DNA of 64,000 bases. Origin: Pestalotiopsis fici W106-1 (Eukaryota > Ascomycota > Sordariomycetes > Amphisphaeriales > Sporocadaceae). Positions 23,287 to 35,771 of this stretch are shown piece after piece; position 1 is the first letter of the stretch; every line of letters begins with the position of its first letter. A program made the translations under genes and the position numbers. The notes beneath the pieces were generated by a model. It saw only the letters and a list, made by a program, of their open reading frames with translations. It was not told the origin of the DNA and did not search any database. Location: the NCBI RefSeq assembly GCF_000516985.1, contig NW_006917097.1:1488001-1552000 (forward strand). Reading direction: 5' to 3'.

Positions 23287-25190
23287 CTATATAGCTCTGG
23301 AGGTTTCTATTCGCAATGGGACAGCCCGCGGCGGCGAGATACTCTCGTACGCAGCCATGAAATGCAACAATAGCTCCTCCTCATGTTCTTTCCCAATGAC
23401 GCACAAGCCAAAAGGCCGCCCATTGTAGTCGAGCACGCCAAGCGGAACCGTAACATGGGGATATCCTGACGCCGGATGTCAGTCACGTTGTACTTATCGT
23501 GGACGGAAACAACTTACCAGCTACAGCAGCGTGGATGCACAGCGGCGAGTCCCCAGGGGTAACAATCACGTGGACTTTTTCTCTATCAAGGACTTCGTTG
23601 ATGATTGATTTGCCCAGTTCGCGAAACTTTTTCTTCAGTCGAGCCAGATCTTCACCGCCTTCTGTCGTGTTGAGAGCCTGTATAAGCTGATCTTGTTCTG
23701 GATAGGCTGGATGATTGTCAGTGGTGGGTGAATTCGTCTGTAGGGTCTCCACATACGCTCTGGCATGGCTGTACTCTTATTTCGTAGATTGAAGTCGACG
23801 ATATCCTGAAGACTGGAAACTGGACAGTCATCAAACCCCTCTATAAAAGCTGGAATACCCAAGTTTTTAAAGTCCGAGTCTAAAGAATTGCCCTCATTGT
23901 CAGTAGAAGTAATGGTGAGACTGGTCTGTTTATCTTACAAGCGATGGGCATTATCGCATCTTTGCCATCAACTTCTAAAGCCGATAATTCTGCAATCTCA
24001 ATTGGATACTTCACTGCGCCTCCGTTCTGCTCAATACGCGCAACAGCGGCTTCGTACACTCTGATCTATAGAGTGTTAGTCGCCATTGGAGGAAATATAA
24101 ACTCGCAAAAGAATGTTACCATCTGGGCTTCAGTGCCTTCAAATTGTTCGCACATTGCTTCTGCCATTTTCCACTTGTTCGGATCCACAAAGCCAATGGA
24201 TAAATCTTTCAGATTTCTATCCCTAGCTGATTGTAGTGACCGGCCCAGTAGAATCTCGGATAAACTGATCACATCTGCTGCGCACTTGCCCATGGGTCCC
24301 GGTGTGTCAAAGAACTCTGCCATTCGATACATGCCTGCTGCGTCTTGGACGCCATGAGTAGGCTTTAGGGCGAAAAGTGCTGTGCGGACTGTCGGAGTCA
24401 CGATCGATCCAATCGTCTCGCCAGCCATGGCTAGAGGACTGTAACCTGCGGCAACTGCTACAGCGGATCCAGTCGATGAGCCTCCCGGTGCCTGGTTTCC
24501 ACGTAGGTCAGTTGGGGGGGTTCCGCACGCCAGCGAGTTGGCCAGAAACGCACCGAATGGCCCAAGAGCCGCTCATTTGGCTTGATGGCTCCTGTGTAAG
24601 GCGATATTGTCTGTCCGCCATACGATGACCATCCAGGCATCATCTTTATTGTCTTCATACCCGCAAATTCCTAGATGGACGCAGTGTTAGTGCTACTGCA
24701 TGCCCCTCGTTTTATCCAAACACCAACTCACGGTCATGTTACCCTTTGCTATGATAATTAGTCCAGCATCAATCAACTTTTGTACGATTACGCCATTCTT
24801 GGACGCTGTAGCCCCGGCAAACACGACGCTTCCAGCAGTAGTGGTCATGCCCAGCTCCGAGGCCGTAATAAAACAATCCTGTCAGAGTAAAATCATGAGC
24901 TTCAACTTTCGTGTGTTTACACAGGTTAAACATACTTTGAGCACGATAGGAATGCCGTGCAAGGGGCTTCGTATATGACCTGCCCGTCTTTCATCATCCA
25001 AAGCTGCTGCAATATGTAGTAGAGTCTCCCGCGGAGCGACAGAAATCAAGGCATTGAGGACGGCTTCATGGCGTTCAATTTGTTGGAGGCACTGCTCAAT
25101 TATCTGCACGCTCGTGATCTTGTTAGACTCCAGCATGAGCTGCAAGTCCACGGCATCGGTCGTCAGCGGGTCAAAGCACGAAAGAGTCAT
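23287..25190 (-). CDS. Amidase-signature family hydrolase, eight exons
   Basis: Amidase-signature enzyme hydrolysing C-N bonds of an unknown amide. Eight exons (25190-24936, 24878-24732, 24670-24554, 24491-24120, 24065-23939, 23879-23757, 23706-23518, 23465-23287) join in frame to 502 aa. The Ser-cisSer-Lys triad is complete: K85 in PIVLKD, S178 in APGGSSTGS and S202 in ETIGSIVTP, with the usual 24-residue spacing between the serines. No signal peptide is seen. Without splicing the region looks like scattered broken pieces, but each break is a GT...AG intron of roughly 45-80 bp, so I consider it intact. It is much more intron-rich than its neighbours. The substrate cannot be inferred. Confidence 0.88.
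24492..24553 (-). other. Amidase intron that mimics a frameshift
   Basis: 62 bp, donor GTGCGT, acceptor ACCAG. Read through, it looks like a frameshift at a C-run; spliced, it joins the LLGHS block directly to the APGGSSTG signature. Confidence 0.8.
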
Positions 25191-26655
25191 GGTGATCTAT
25201 GATTCCTGCAACGAATGACTAGCTCGTCACCACGTCTCATGTACACGGAAATCAATGAAGCAAGAGAAGCAAAAAAAGACGAGGTAAGTATTGGCGCATT
25301 GAAGAATACGATGGTTTCTTGGGAGCCTAGGACGGGGTAGCTGCGGCACAGGTAGCCATGGATAAGCATAACGCAACCTGTCGCTTGCTTATCATCACCC
25401 ATGTATACTAGTGGGGCCTGTTTCCAAAGACGTCTAGTATATCTTGTACCAAAAAAACGCATCGGCACTGCTCTTTTTGTCACAGTTCTCGTTATAACCG
25501 ATTTTTTTTTTTTTTTTAGTCGTGAGGATTGAGAAGCGTACCACCTTCTCTATCAGGATTAAACGGCTCATTGCCGCCTGGGATCAATTAGTTTACCATG
25601 GTGAAAGCTGAACAATATTGATGTAGTATGGAGTGTCATGTTGTCGATTTGGCAAAAGGTTTGCTAACAACATATAGAGGAAGGCCACAGGCCAAAGTGA
25701 TTCAAGCCTCATTCATACCGTCGGCCGGACCAGAATCGGATTATGCTTCGAATTGAAATATTGCTATAACATAACATCTAACATAGGTATGTTATTGGAA
25801 TTGAAAAGGGCTATTGTGATATTGTGCATACTTACGCTAGGGTCCGTGTTTTAAAAGTGTTAGGCTCCGGGCCGTACCTTGCCTTAACCCTAAACTGCTG
25901 AGCCGCCATGCAACCACCCCAAACCCTAGCACTGGGCTGCTCACCATGTATACCACACATTGCTTGTTACATGCCCGATCAACTATTGGAGATTATAATC
26001 ATTGTGTAAACTAAGTAAACCCATCGAGTCGGCAATTTTGACAAAGTCGGGGGCAAGGCACATTTGGGGGATTCAATGTTGATTTGCATGACACCATGCC
26101 AAGCCTAGAATGCTATTAATAACTTAGCCTACCGCCACATCGCTAAATGGAACGCCTTGTACGATGCAACAAGGCATTCACTCATTGAACTTGCTTCTAC
26201 AACGCCATGAGGATTAATCCGGGCGAGATGACTGAGCACTTTGCTCTCTACGACTCCACGAGTACCTTCATAGTTGTAAAGTCTTATCACCTGTTCTCTT
26301 TTGTGTTGCCTGTTACATCATGCTTGTGCCAGGCAGCCTGGTGGGGGATAAGGAGGGATTCGCGCAAGGCTCTGATGACCACTATCTCATTTCAGCCACG
26401 CACAATTTGCCCATGAACCAAGCCACAAATTGAATCCTAATAATAATGGACGACAGGCATGCGCGAATCTGACATGTTCCGCCCTCTCTCGCTCCATGAC
26501 ATCATGGGGAAGATAGGGCTTTCTTAGCTTTTGGCGATGTCCTTAAGAAGGGCGGCTGTTCCTCCAATGGATGACTTGTTGTTACTCGGCACGGTGATTT
26601 TCAGTTCCACTAACAGGTACCATAAAGTTGCCGCTTCTGAGAATCACGCTTCAAG
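25191..26655. other. Divergent intergenic, about 1.5 kb
   Basis: Separates the amidase (minus) and GH5 (plus) genes. It contains a 16-base T run at 25502-25517 and no supported ORF. Confidence 0.5.
25502..25517. repeat. Poly-T tract
   Basis: Sixteen consecutive T in the divergent promoter region between the amidase and glucanase genes. Poly(dA:dT) tracts often exclude nucleosomes at fungal promoters. Confidence 0.7.
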
Positions 26656-28010
26656 ATGCATCATTCTGCGCTCGCCTCTGCGCTCTTGGCTGGCACGGTC
26701 GCGGCCTGGCTTCCCCACGACCGTGATTTGCAGGCCTTTAACCAGACGGCTCGTTTCGAGCATTTGGGAAAGCGCTTCGAGCCTTCTTTGCAGGAGGGCA
26801 TCAACAAGATTCGGGGAGTCAACTTTGGCGGTAAGTCCATTCTTTCACGCGTGTATGGCTTCGCGGTCAGTCGACTGACTCTGTCACACCAGGTTGGCTC
26901 ATCTGTGAACGATGGATGATGACAAATGAATGGGACAATGTTATGGGATGCTCAGGCACAGAGTCCGAGTTTGACTGCATGCAAAAGAATTACCCCGGAG
27001 ATAAGCGAGACGCCGGCAACCAGAGATTCGAAACCCACTGGAAGACATGGATCAATGCCGACAGCGTACAGTCCGCCCACGATGTCGGCCTGAACACCAT
27101 TCGTATCCCCATCGGATACTGGTCGTACACGGACATCGTCGACAAGGACTCCGAGCCCTTTGCCGACGGCGACAAGATGTTGCCTTACCTGGATGCGGTA
27201 GTTCAGAGGGCTGCTGACCTTGGCATGTACGTCATCATGGACTTGCATGGTGCCCCCGGCGGTCAGCAAGAAGATGTCTTTACGGGCCAGAACAACGCTC
27301 CCGCGGGCTTCTACAACGACTACGACTTTGAGCGTGCCGAGGAATGGGTGTCGTGGATGACGAAGCGCATTCATTCCAACCCTGCATACTCCACCGTGGG
27401 TATGATTGAGGTTCTCAACGAGCCCGTCTCGATGCATGACAAGGACAACCGATACCCTGCGCCAGGTCAAGTCCCCGGGCTTGTGCAAAAATATTACCCT
27501 GGTGCACTAAAGGCTGTTCGCGACGTAGAAGCTTTGCTTAATGTCCCCGAAGACAAGAAGCTTCATGTGCAGTTCATGTCCAGCAAATGGGACTCTGGCA
27601 ACCCTCGCGACAACTCTGACGTTGCCAGCGACAAGTCCACTGCTTATGACGACCACAACTACATTGGCTTTGCTCTAGGAGACAACAATGGCGACCAGTC
27701 TGCTCTCATGCGCAGTGCCTGCACGGATGACCGTGTCGTTGACGGCCAGGATTTCGCCATCACTGGTGAATGGAGCATGACTTCAGATGTCGACCCCGAC
27801 GATGCCGACTTTTTCAAGAAGTTTTTTACTGCCCAGCAACAGCTGTACGAGAAGCCAGGCATGAGCGGCTGGGTCTACTGGACTTGGAAGACGGAACTGA
27901 ATGATCCTCGATGGACGTACTCTGATGCTACTGCTCGCAAGTTGGTTCCTACCGACGCTGCGGGGCTTGAGAAGAATGTATATCAGGATGTGTGTGCCGA
28001 GTACAAATAG
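26656..28010 (+). CDS. Secreted GH5 exo-beta-1,3-glucanase
   Basis: Glycoside hydrolase family 5 glucan 1,3-beta-glucosidase of the fungal exo-1,3-glucanase type, releasing glucose from beta-1,3-glucan in walls or nutrients. Two exons (26656-26830, 26893-28010) around a 62-bp GTAAGT...CCAG intron give 430 aa. The N-terminus (LASALLAGTVAA) is a signal peptide, followed by a KR pair near residue 39 that suggests propeptide cleavage. Family landmarks are RGVNFGGWL, NTIRIPIGYW and DLHGAPGGQ. The catalytic acid/base is E235 in EVLNEP and the nucleophile E351 in TGEWSM. It could serve in wall remodelling or in attack on other fungi or callose. The decayed tannase copy begins only about 70 bp after its stop. 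Confidence 0.92.
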
Positions 28011-28082
28011 ATAATGGTGTAGATGAATTACTTCATATCTTGATTTATCTGTCCTTGAGCTTAACACGATGTACTTCAGGCA

Positions 28083-29051
28083 ACCATCTCCAAGCAACAC
28101 ATCAACGACTATTATGGTCAAGCTCCACTGTCTTCCTACTGGAGTGCCTGTTCTCAAGATGGTCGACAGTCCGCGACGATCGCCTAACAGTTTCCAACGG
28201 CATACGATGGCATCATTGCCGCGGCCCCCGCTCTCTACTGGGCCGGTCTCGCCGTCGGTTGCAGCTGGTATTTCTTCTACATGGACCTCACTGAGCAATT
28301 ACCTCGCGGCTGCGAACTCAACTATCTCACGTCTCAGGCCATTGGCGTGTGCGACGGACTTGACGACGTGATTGACGGGCTCACCGCTGAGCCAGAATTG
28401 TGTCGCGATTCATTTGATCCATCAGTCTACTTTAGGGGCCCACTGGTCGAGAAACCTTGGCCTTTTGGTACGCATACTACGTCCAGCGGGATCCATACTC
28501 GAATATTACGACTCTCACGCACAGCCAGTACGTCGACTCGTTCCGTACTCTTCTCAAGGTCTTTGCTGCTTCCATGGAAGCCGCCGAGCCTGGCCTCTTT
28601 GACTTTGCAAATGCCGGCGGAAAGATGATTACCTTTCACGGGCTCGTGAGTAGACTCACCTTACTTCCTTTCCCAGTGACTTACTCCGGCTGTACTAACA
28701 TATTCCAAGGCGGACCCGTCCATTACTCCTGGTAGCACTCTACATTACTACCAGCGAGTCAACGCGACAGTCGGCAACGTAACTGACTTTTATCGCTACT
28801 ATCGAGTCCCTGGTCTCGGCCATTGCTGGGGAGGCAATGGCGGCCAGCCCGTGGCATTGTTTGATCAGTTGCGCCTCTGGGTTGAAAATGGTACTGCGCC
28901 CATTGTCAGTCCTGTCGAAATCGCCTGGACAAGTAACTCGACGCGACAAGAGATCATCTGTCCATACCCGCAGCGAGCCATCTATCAACAGAATTGTTCG
29001 GTCCAAGAGACTGAATCGTATGGCTGCTGGTTTGTGAATAAGGACTGCTGA
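28083..29051 (+). pseudogene. Decayed third tannase/feruloyl esterase copy
   Basis: Homologous to the two esterase genes at 6563 and 13249 but broken in at least three ways. It begins abruptly inside the catalytic domain (block HINDYYGQ, then WSACSQDGRQ holding the Cys-Ser pair), so roughly the first third is missing. An in-frame TAA at 28185-28187 sits between ATIA and QFPTAYDG. The middle is shortened and the frame changes between about 28440 and 28463 (FWYAYYVQRD). The 3' part still looks well preserved: an intron 28646-28710 rejoins FHGL to ADPSITPG, and GLGHCWGGNGG keeps the His-Cys pair. The nucleophile block reads CSQDG where intact copies have CSTGG or CSQGG. It cannot make a working esterase. 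Confidence 0.8.
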
Positions 29052-29477
29052 GAGGAAGCATCACAACTTGGAAGACCCCCTATTCACCAATCCTTTTTTG
29101 ATTCGTTCCACTGTAGACGATGTATACAAAGTCTGACTATCCGCTGTGATCAATACTATCACGGTACAATACAAAGGCTTCAGTCGGAGTTCATGGCTTG
29201 CATTCTAGTACACCACACTCAATACCAGGTTGTGAACGAACTCAACAACCAGATTCTATACATGTATGATTTTATTTTTCTGATTATGATTTAACACGAC
29301 CTGATATAATAAACCAAGCCTCGGATCGTTCTTGAAGTGGATAGCATTTCCAACTGCACCACTGAGGAAAACAAACACCAGAGATTCCACATTACGATTG
29401 ATTACACGCATACTAAATCAACAAGGCCCACCTTCTTCACTACTTTACCTGGTTTGAGCCCAAGGTCTTGAAGTAAC
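29052..29477. other. Convergent spacer, about 430 bp
   Basis: Lies between the esterase pseudogene and the 3' end of the NLR-like gene. AT-rich in its second half; no gene seen. Confidence 0.5.
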
Positions 29478-32400
29478 TTATTCCTCGTCATCGTCATTAT
29501 CATTGTCGTCATCTTCGTCATTATCGTCATGGATTGATATTGTGTCATTGGGCTCGCTTGCGGATGATGCGCTGATGGACTCGCTAACAATTTCGCTCGA
29601 AGCGCTTGAATGCTCCGAGGGTGTCTTTGTAGTGTACTCTGGCCCATTGGCAGTGAATTCGTGATCTTTATCGTGGAGGATGCCCCGTGAATTATAGCAC
29701 TTGTAGCACAGATGAAAGTCCTTGCACAAGCTACAGGCATACTGGATGCCAGAAATGTGCTAGACTTTTGTGTCAGCTTGTCTTAGTTTCACAAGATGTG
29801 ATTGATTGCGGGTATACCAACATGAAAGCAATAGTCGCACCATGTTCTCCAGCTGTTTAGAACACGCGAAACTGGAAGGTCCAGCACTTCACTCTGATTG
29901 TCGAGGGCGTCCAGGGCGTCTGGAATCTTCGGTATCAGAAGATCAAGGACATTTTCAGGACGGCCATGGTATTTTGCAATATCCAGCGGCGTCCATTGTC
30001 GATCTGGAAGCGTAGTCACGACCCTCAGTCGAGCATGGTCTACCAGAAGCATTTCAAGGACTTTGTACTGAGTCTCTTCGTCAACTTGTCGAATCTTCTC
30101 AGTTGCGCCGCAGCCCCTCGCTGCCCAGCACAATGGAGTCCATCCGTCTTTGTCTTGTTGATCAAGGCATTTCTTGTCAACCTTCTCCAATATCCGATCG
30201 ATTACCTCCAGACTACCACCCTGGATGGCCCAAAATAGGGCATTCCGTCCAATGCAGTCTACAGATGTGGGATCTTCGCCCGCATCAAGGAGTAAATCAA
30301 CCCGGTCCAGATCGCCACGCAATGCTGCATAATGTAGTGGAAGTCGGCCCATCACGTCAACAACTCCTGCTTGACCCCCGCGTGATAACACCAGATTGAG
30401 CATAGCTACACTACCACCAAAGGCTGCAGCTCCAACGATACTGCCAAACATATTGGCAGTTGCTGCGATGTCTGCGCCTGATTCAAGCAGCAAATCAATC
30501 AGACAAGTCTTGAGCTTATCATCGTGTTGATTTGATTGTTCCCCAGGGCCAGTGAAAACGGACATGAGTGGCGTGCCAGCCATGCGTGGGACAGCTAGAT
30601 CAACATCCGCACCAGCCTTGATCAAATCTTCAGCAATTTCAACCTTGCCATAGTAACATGCAACATGAAGGGGCCCACCCCAGTCGGGCGATGCCATGTT
30701 TACCTTCGGCTTTTTTGAAAGAAAAAATTGAACAGCTGCCTTGTGCCCAACATAGATAGCTTTCGCTAGGGGTGTGATATTATTCTTGTTGGCAACATTG
30801 ATATCAGCTCCGGCGCGAACCAGCAACTTGACGTTCTCCAAAGATGTTGAGGAGTTGATCTCGTGCAGAGGCGTATCGCCCCAGTCATCCTGAATATTGA
30901 CGTTAGGACGAAACTCAAGGAGTGCGCCCAGGCCAGCTTCCACCGTAGCCTTATGTACGAGGGTCGTTCCGTTCCTCCATTGTCGGTCTTTGTCCGCTCC
31001 ACTATCGCACAAGGTTCGAATCATATCAGCTTTGCCGAATGTTGCTGCCCATTCCAAAGGTTCCCACTTATCATCAAAGATTTCGGGGGGGTCAATGACT
31101 GCCCCGTGATCAATCAAAAGTCTTGCAGCCTCAACACTGTTGTCCCTTACAGCACTCATGATTGGGAGTTCCTCGTTCTCGGGAGCAGCGTTCGGGTTTG
31201 CGCCTGCTTCAAGGAGCAACTGTATGATCTCGGCATTGCCCCGCGCCAATGATAGAGGCGTCCAAGTACTACCGAGGACAGGTTCCAACTCCACGTCTTT
31301 CTCTTCTAGAAACCGGCGGACAAGCGCTGTATCACTTTCCGTCACTGCTATCTCTATAGGCCTTGCCCCTTGCAGGCTTCTTCTGTTGACGTCTGCCCCG
31401 TTGCGAAGTAACAGGTCTACAACATCAAGATTCTCCGGGCGTTCCAGCCAGCTTGCCTGGATGAGTGGAGGATTATCGACAGAAGCGACCTCATTGACAT
31501 CGGCCTTATGTTCAATGAGGAGTCTCAGGATATCAAGTCGGCGATATTGATGGGTGCGAATGGCGATGGCAAGCGCACTGCCGGCAATGCTTGTCATTCC
31601 CAAATCTGCGTTGCTTTCGATGAGCAGTCGAGCACAATCCGTATTACTATTATCTATTGCCCCCGTTAGGGGAGTCCAACCCGATCGATCTGGGTCGTTA
31701 GAGGTGCTGGTGTTTGGGTTTGCTCCGAGCGAGAGCAGGATTTTGGTAGCCCGAAAGTGACCCCACAAGCATGCCAGATGCAATGGGGTTTGGAAATCAT
31801 GGTTCTTGCTCTCCAAGTCTGCTTTGCCGCGATACAATAGTTCGATGACGTCTGAGCTTCCCCGCAACGCAGCAAAGTGCAATGCTGTCCATCCTGCATG
31901 CTCTTGAAAGTTTGGATTTGCACCATGCTCCAGCAATATCGTCACTATGTCGGCTTGGTTGTGACGAGCAGCGCGCATTAGGGGTGTTCTGTAGAATTTG
32001 GCCAATGGCAGTTTACCTTCCACTGGGCACTTGGCAATAATCAAGGCTCTGAGAACGCTGCTGAGCCCAATTTCAGCCGCCCGCCTCACCAAAGCTTCTT
32101 GGCTCTGCCAGGGAAAATCGGAATGATTGATCTTGATGTATTCGATAATTCGAAGCCAGCCTGACTCGTTCTCAGTCGACCCTGCCACGGTGAGAAGAGC
32201 TTTTAGAGACTTGGTTGAGTGCGGGTTACGGGACAAGAGCTCGAGGGTGGCATCAAAATGACCATGGAGGCAAGCCTCAATCATGCCTGCACCTGTGTCT
32301 TTTTCAATATCCACCAATGAGTCAGCTTGCTCGAGCAATCCAGCGCCTGCCAAGATTGGATAGATGGTCGTGTATGGCTCTTGACTCCTTGTGACCGGGT

Positions 32401-35151
32401 GTTCCATAGCCCAAAACGATATCAGCCAAGGCTGCATATTGGCAGATTTGACGAATAGATCGAGGTCTTGCCTTATCTCACAACCGGGATCTTCGATAGC
32501 TTTTCCAAGATGATAGAGCAAGAATTTGACAGAATAACTACACAGATTAGTGCGGTCGCAAGATACTGCCACGCGAGTCCCTCTGTGCTTCGAATCCTGA
32601 TTCAACGCCATCAATCTCTCTCCCGCTACATCGCTTCGTAGATATTTGAGCAATGTCCGAGAAATGAATTCGTGGGCTTTCTTTCCATTATCACTTGAGA
32701 AGCCAAATGCGGCGCCTTCATTGACTTCAGTTGTCAAGAGATTTCGTATCTCAAGCTGCTCGATTTGAATCTCGTTATTCTCACAAGAAACGACGCCAGC
32801 AAGAGACTCAAGGACTTCATTGACCAAGAGCAACTTTGACTGGGCGGTGAAATCTTGAGCGTTCGGCTGTGCAAAAAATCCTAGGGCGTCTTCCAACTCC
32901 CCAATCGTAGGCGGCCGAGCACTGCACAGAATCCACCACAAAACTTCGCCAACGAGCTTATGATCCGAAGTGTTGCTAAGAATGGTCTCAAGAACCAGCC
33001 TCAGTGTTAGACTTTCAACATTACCAAATGTATCATGAATGGTCTTTCGTGTGGACCAGTCTTCCGCTGCCGACATGTGTCGGATGATGAGGCGACGGGT
33101 TCCTGGTTTTAGGTTCGAGATACTGTAGAATTCGAGGTCTATGTGACTTTTGTAGGAATGTAGCTCTGGGTTGTTTGCAAGAAGCGATCTTCTCAGTTCA
33201 TCCTCCAGATTAGCGGATACCTGCTGTATCTCATCGATAGGCGTCTCAATATGTTTCAGATCTATGATGCCGCCATCAATACTCGATATCTCGCTTGACA
33301 AGGCTCCGGGAATGCGACTGGTAACCAAACACTTCCACTGGTAATTTTGGTACCGACAGATGTCGAAGAAGAAATCGAGAAAAATCTTCCTGGAGACTGG
33401 ATCGCACTCGTCCAAATAGTTGACGACAAACGTAATATCTTGAATACTTTCATCTCCAAGATAATTATCAAACGCCCATAGGACTTCCTTGTAGTTCCAG
33501 TTGCGTTCAATTTCACGGGATTCAAGCCATTCAGTGTCCAGATGGAAAGCGAACCTTTGAAAATGCCCCGTGATCTGAGCAAGAAAGGTGGCAAGCAAGT
33601 TCTGCACCGTATCGCGCCTGGCATCAAAGCGATCAAACGAGAAATATAGCACATTATGACCGTTGTTTTCGTGACGGAGATGGTCGAGGCTATAGAATAT
33701 GTGTTCGGATACCACTCTGATGTCGGTGTCACCGTGTAGGTACAGCATACTTGGGTTTTTTTGTTGACGCCAGGACTGGTATGTTTGGTTCTCAGTGATC
33801 CACGAGGAGGTATTTGTCGTGTCAAGGGCAGTCTTCAGCGGCTGAAGAGGCGAAGCAGCAGAAATCAGTGCTCGCATATTTTTGATTCTACTTTCATTCA
33901 CCCCCAACTCTGCATGACATTAGTTACTCGCAGTCGACTGGGAAATTATGTCGGGCTAACATACCTAGTTGAATACCAAATAATGCCTTCTTAATCTTGG
34001 CACCACCGAGATCTTGACTGGGAAGGCGCTCGATACGAAACTCGAACGGCACTCCCATCGTTCCAGCGAAATCATCAAATGACTATGTATTTTCATTAGC
34101 AAAGCTGGGAATCCAGATTATATCAGCTGCCCCGTTGACCTACATTGTAGCTTGAACTTTTTGAGTGGTAAACGCTCAAAACGTAGGACACAAAGATCTG
34201 CTTTGACTCTAGAAACGTGTTGTTCACCTCCACAACTGCCTTTGCCAGGTGAAAGGTTGAACGTGCTAGCATTGGTAGCTCATGTCTATTATTTCCGCTG
34301 TAGAGAAATTGACATAATCTCTCTTCCATATCTAGATGATCAATTGAGCGATGAGGGCAGTGATAGAATAGCTATACCGCATGAGATTAAAATTTGTTTA
34401 ATCTTTCAGAAAAGCAAAACGTACCAAGACTCGAGTAAAGTCAAAGACATCGCCGAATGACTTTGGGTCCAGCGCAGCGACAGTCAATGCCTGAAGGTTT
34501 GGTGAGCTACAGCCAGATTAGGACTGTGTCGCCCATTGACTTACATCTTTGACTATAGTACCTCCGATATCATGAGCAACAAACATTATGGGTGAACTCT
34601 TTTGTCATGAATTAGTCATTCCCAATCCTCAAATGGCAATGACGTGGTAGTAATACCGTTGTGTTCTTGAGCCTTTCCGCTTGGAGCTTGTGTAAGAGCT
34701 CAAGTGCTACGCTTCTGATCGCGGTTCGTGTATGACGTCCGGATAGTATTGTGGATGCATCGTAATTGAAGAACAGAATGTTGCTTGCCTCACGCCCTTC
34801 TTGTTCGGCCAGCCATTCTGAGTACTCGGATTCCGCACTCGGCCAAGAAGGCTTTTGTGTGTCCAGAAGTCCACGAACGATGATGATGCTATTTTCAGGT
34901 GAATTTTGCTTCTCCAGCATTGTTGGCAGGTTGGTTTCAGTGACGTACTCAAGTTGCGGCGCACCGTCTTTGTCCAGCAGTGTACCAGAACCAAGAAATG
35001 AAAGGCCTGATTTACCATGCGACGCCCATGTGGCGCCTCCAGAGGCGTTGTGGTGGTTGGGGTCAAGTGTTGGAGGCTGCTTTGTAGCTATATCTCGCAA
35101 TTTCACGTCTTCAACTGGTGTCTCCGGCGTTGAAGACTCCGATGCTGCCAT
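29478..35151 (-). CDS. NLR-like protein: hydrolase-like, NACHT-like, ankyrin, ZZ
   Basis: Seven exons (35151-34657, 34598-34545, 34490-34425, 34371-34144, 34082-33965, 33909-29822, 29759-29478) join in frame to 1776 aa. The N-terminal part follows the alpha/beta-hydrolase-like (DUF676-type) domain of many fungal NLRs, but the usual VHG reads VRG (R93) and GHSxGG reads AHDIGG (D175), so it should be catalytically dead. A NACHT-like NTPase follows (about 360-700): SWITENQTYQSW lead-in, LYLHGDTD where Walker A should be (no GKS/T, about 376-383), and Walker B-like YLDECD near 486. About 20 ankyrin repeats span roughly 955-1640. A ZZ zinc finger (C1678, C1681, C1692, C1695, C1701, C1704, H1712, H1716) is split by the last intron, and an acidic Asp-rich tail ends the protein. 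Such proteins are intracellular receptors for non-self recognition and cell death. Confidence 0.85.
29760..29821 (-). other. Last intron of the NLR-like gene, inside the ZZ finger
   Basis: 62 bp, donor GTTGGT, acceptor GTCTAG. It joins the WCDYCFH half of the zinc finger to HISGIQYACSLC. Without splicing the protein would end 9 residues after the first Cys pair. Confidence 0.75.
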
Positions 35152-35771
35152 ATCATAGGAATCTTGCTATGTGTTGTGCCCCAGTGAGCGACCCTTGAGT
35201 GAAGCTGCAAACGATGCGGCTGGTGCGAGTAGGCGTTCCAACGCGGGTGTTCCTCGAAGCTCGGCTAATCTGCTGAAGTTGGGGAGATCGAGACTCACAG
35301 CAAGTGTGTCTGCTCTCGTCGGGCACCTAACCATGGCCACGCAGCCTTATGGTTGCACCCCTCATCCGTTCTAACCCTGGTTATCCCGAGCCCGTTTACC
35401 CTGGTTGGTCGACTTCAGCTGACTAGGTAGTAATTTTTGCAGGATGCAGGAGGGTGTCGGTGATTGCTGCCTGCGACGAATGGTTACATGGATTTCCCCG
35501 CTTATTGGTAAACTGAAGTCGCACTGTATGGCCTCTCTTGTTCTTTTCCTAGCCGTGTTGAAGGTAAGTCGTCGGGTGCAAAGCTTAGAGAATACCGGTA
35601 CCATGTGCCGAATAGCGAGTACCAAGTACGGGTAACTGAATCTACGTGCGATGTTCATTCTCTTTCGCAATGTTGTTCTCTAAATCAAGAGCGAGCCTTC
35701 CTCCAGCCAAAATCAGCGCTCAGCCCAATTCAATTCACGATAACAGATCACGTCCGACGCTCTTTCTCGAT
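35152..35771. other. Divergent promoter region, about 620 bp
   Basis: Lies between the NLR-like gene (minus) and the unknown 283-aa gene (plus). Both genes must be driven from here, so shared control is possible. A TAGGTA motif occurs near 35425. No other feature recognised. Confidence 0.5.

Noticed and set aside
24480..24560. Apparent frameshift in the amidase gene at a C/G run
   Set aside because: A GTGCGT...CCAG intron explains the break and restores the amidase signature in phase.
35646..35771. Upstream extension of the 283-aa protein
   Set aside because: The added 42 residues look like translated leader; the ATG at 35772 starts the consistent acidic N-terminus.
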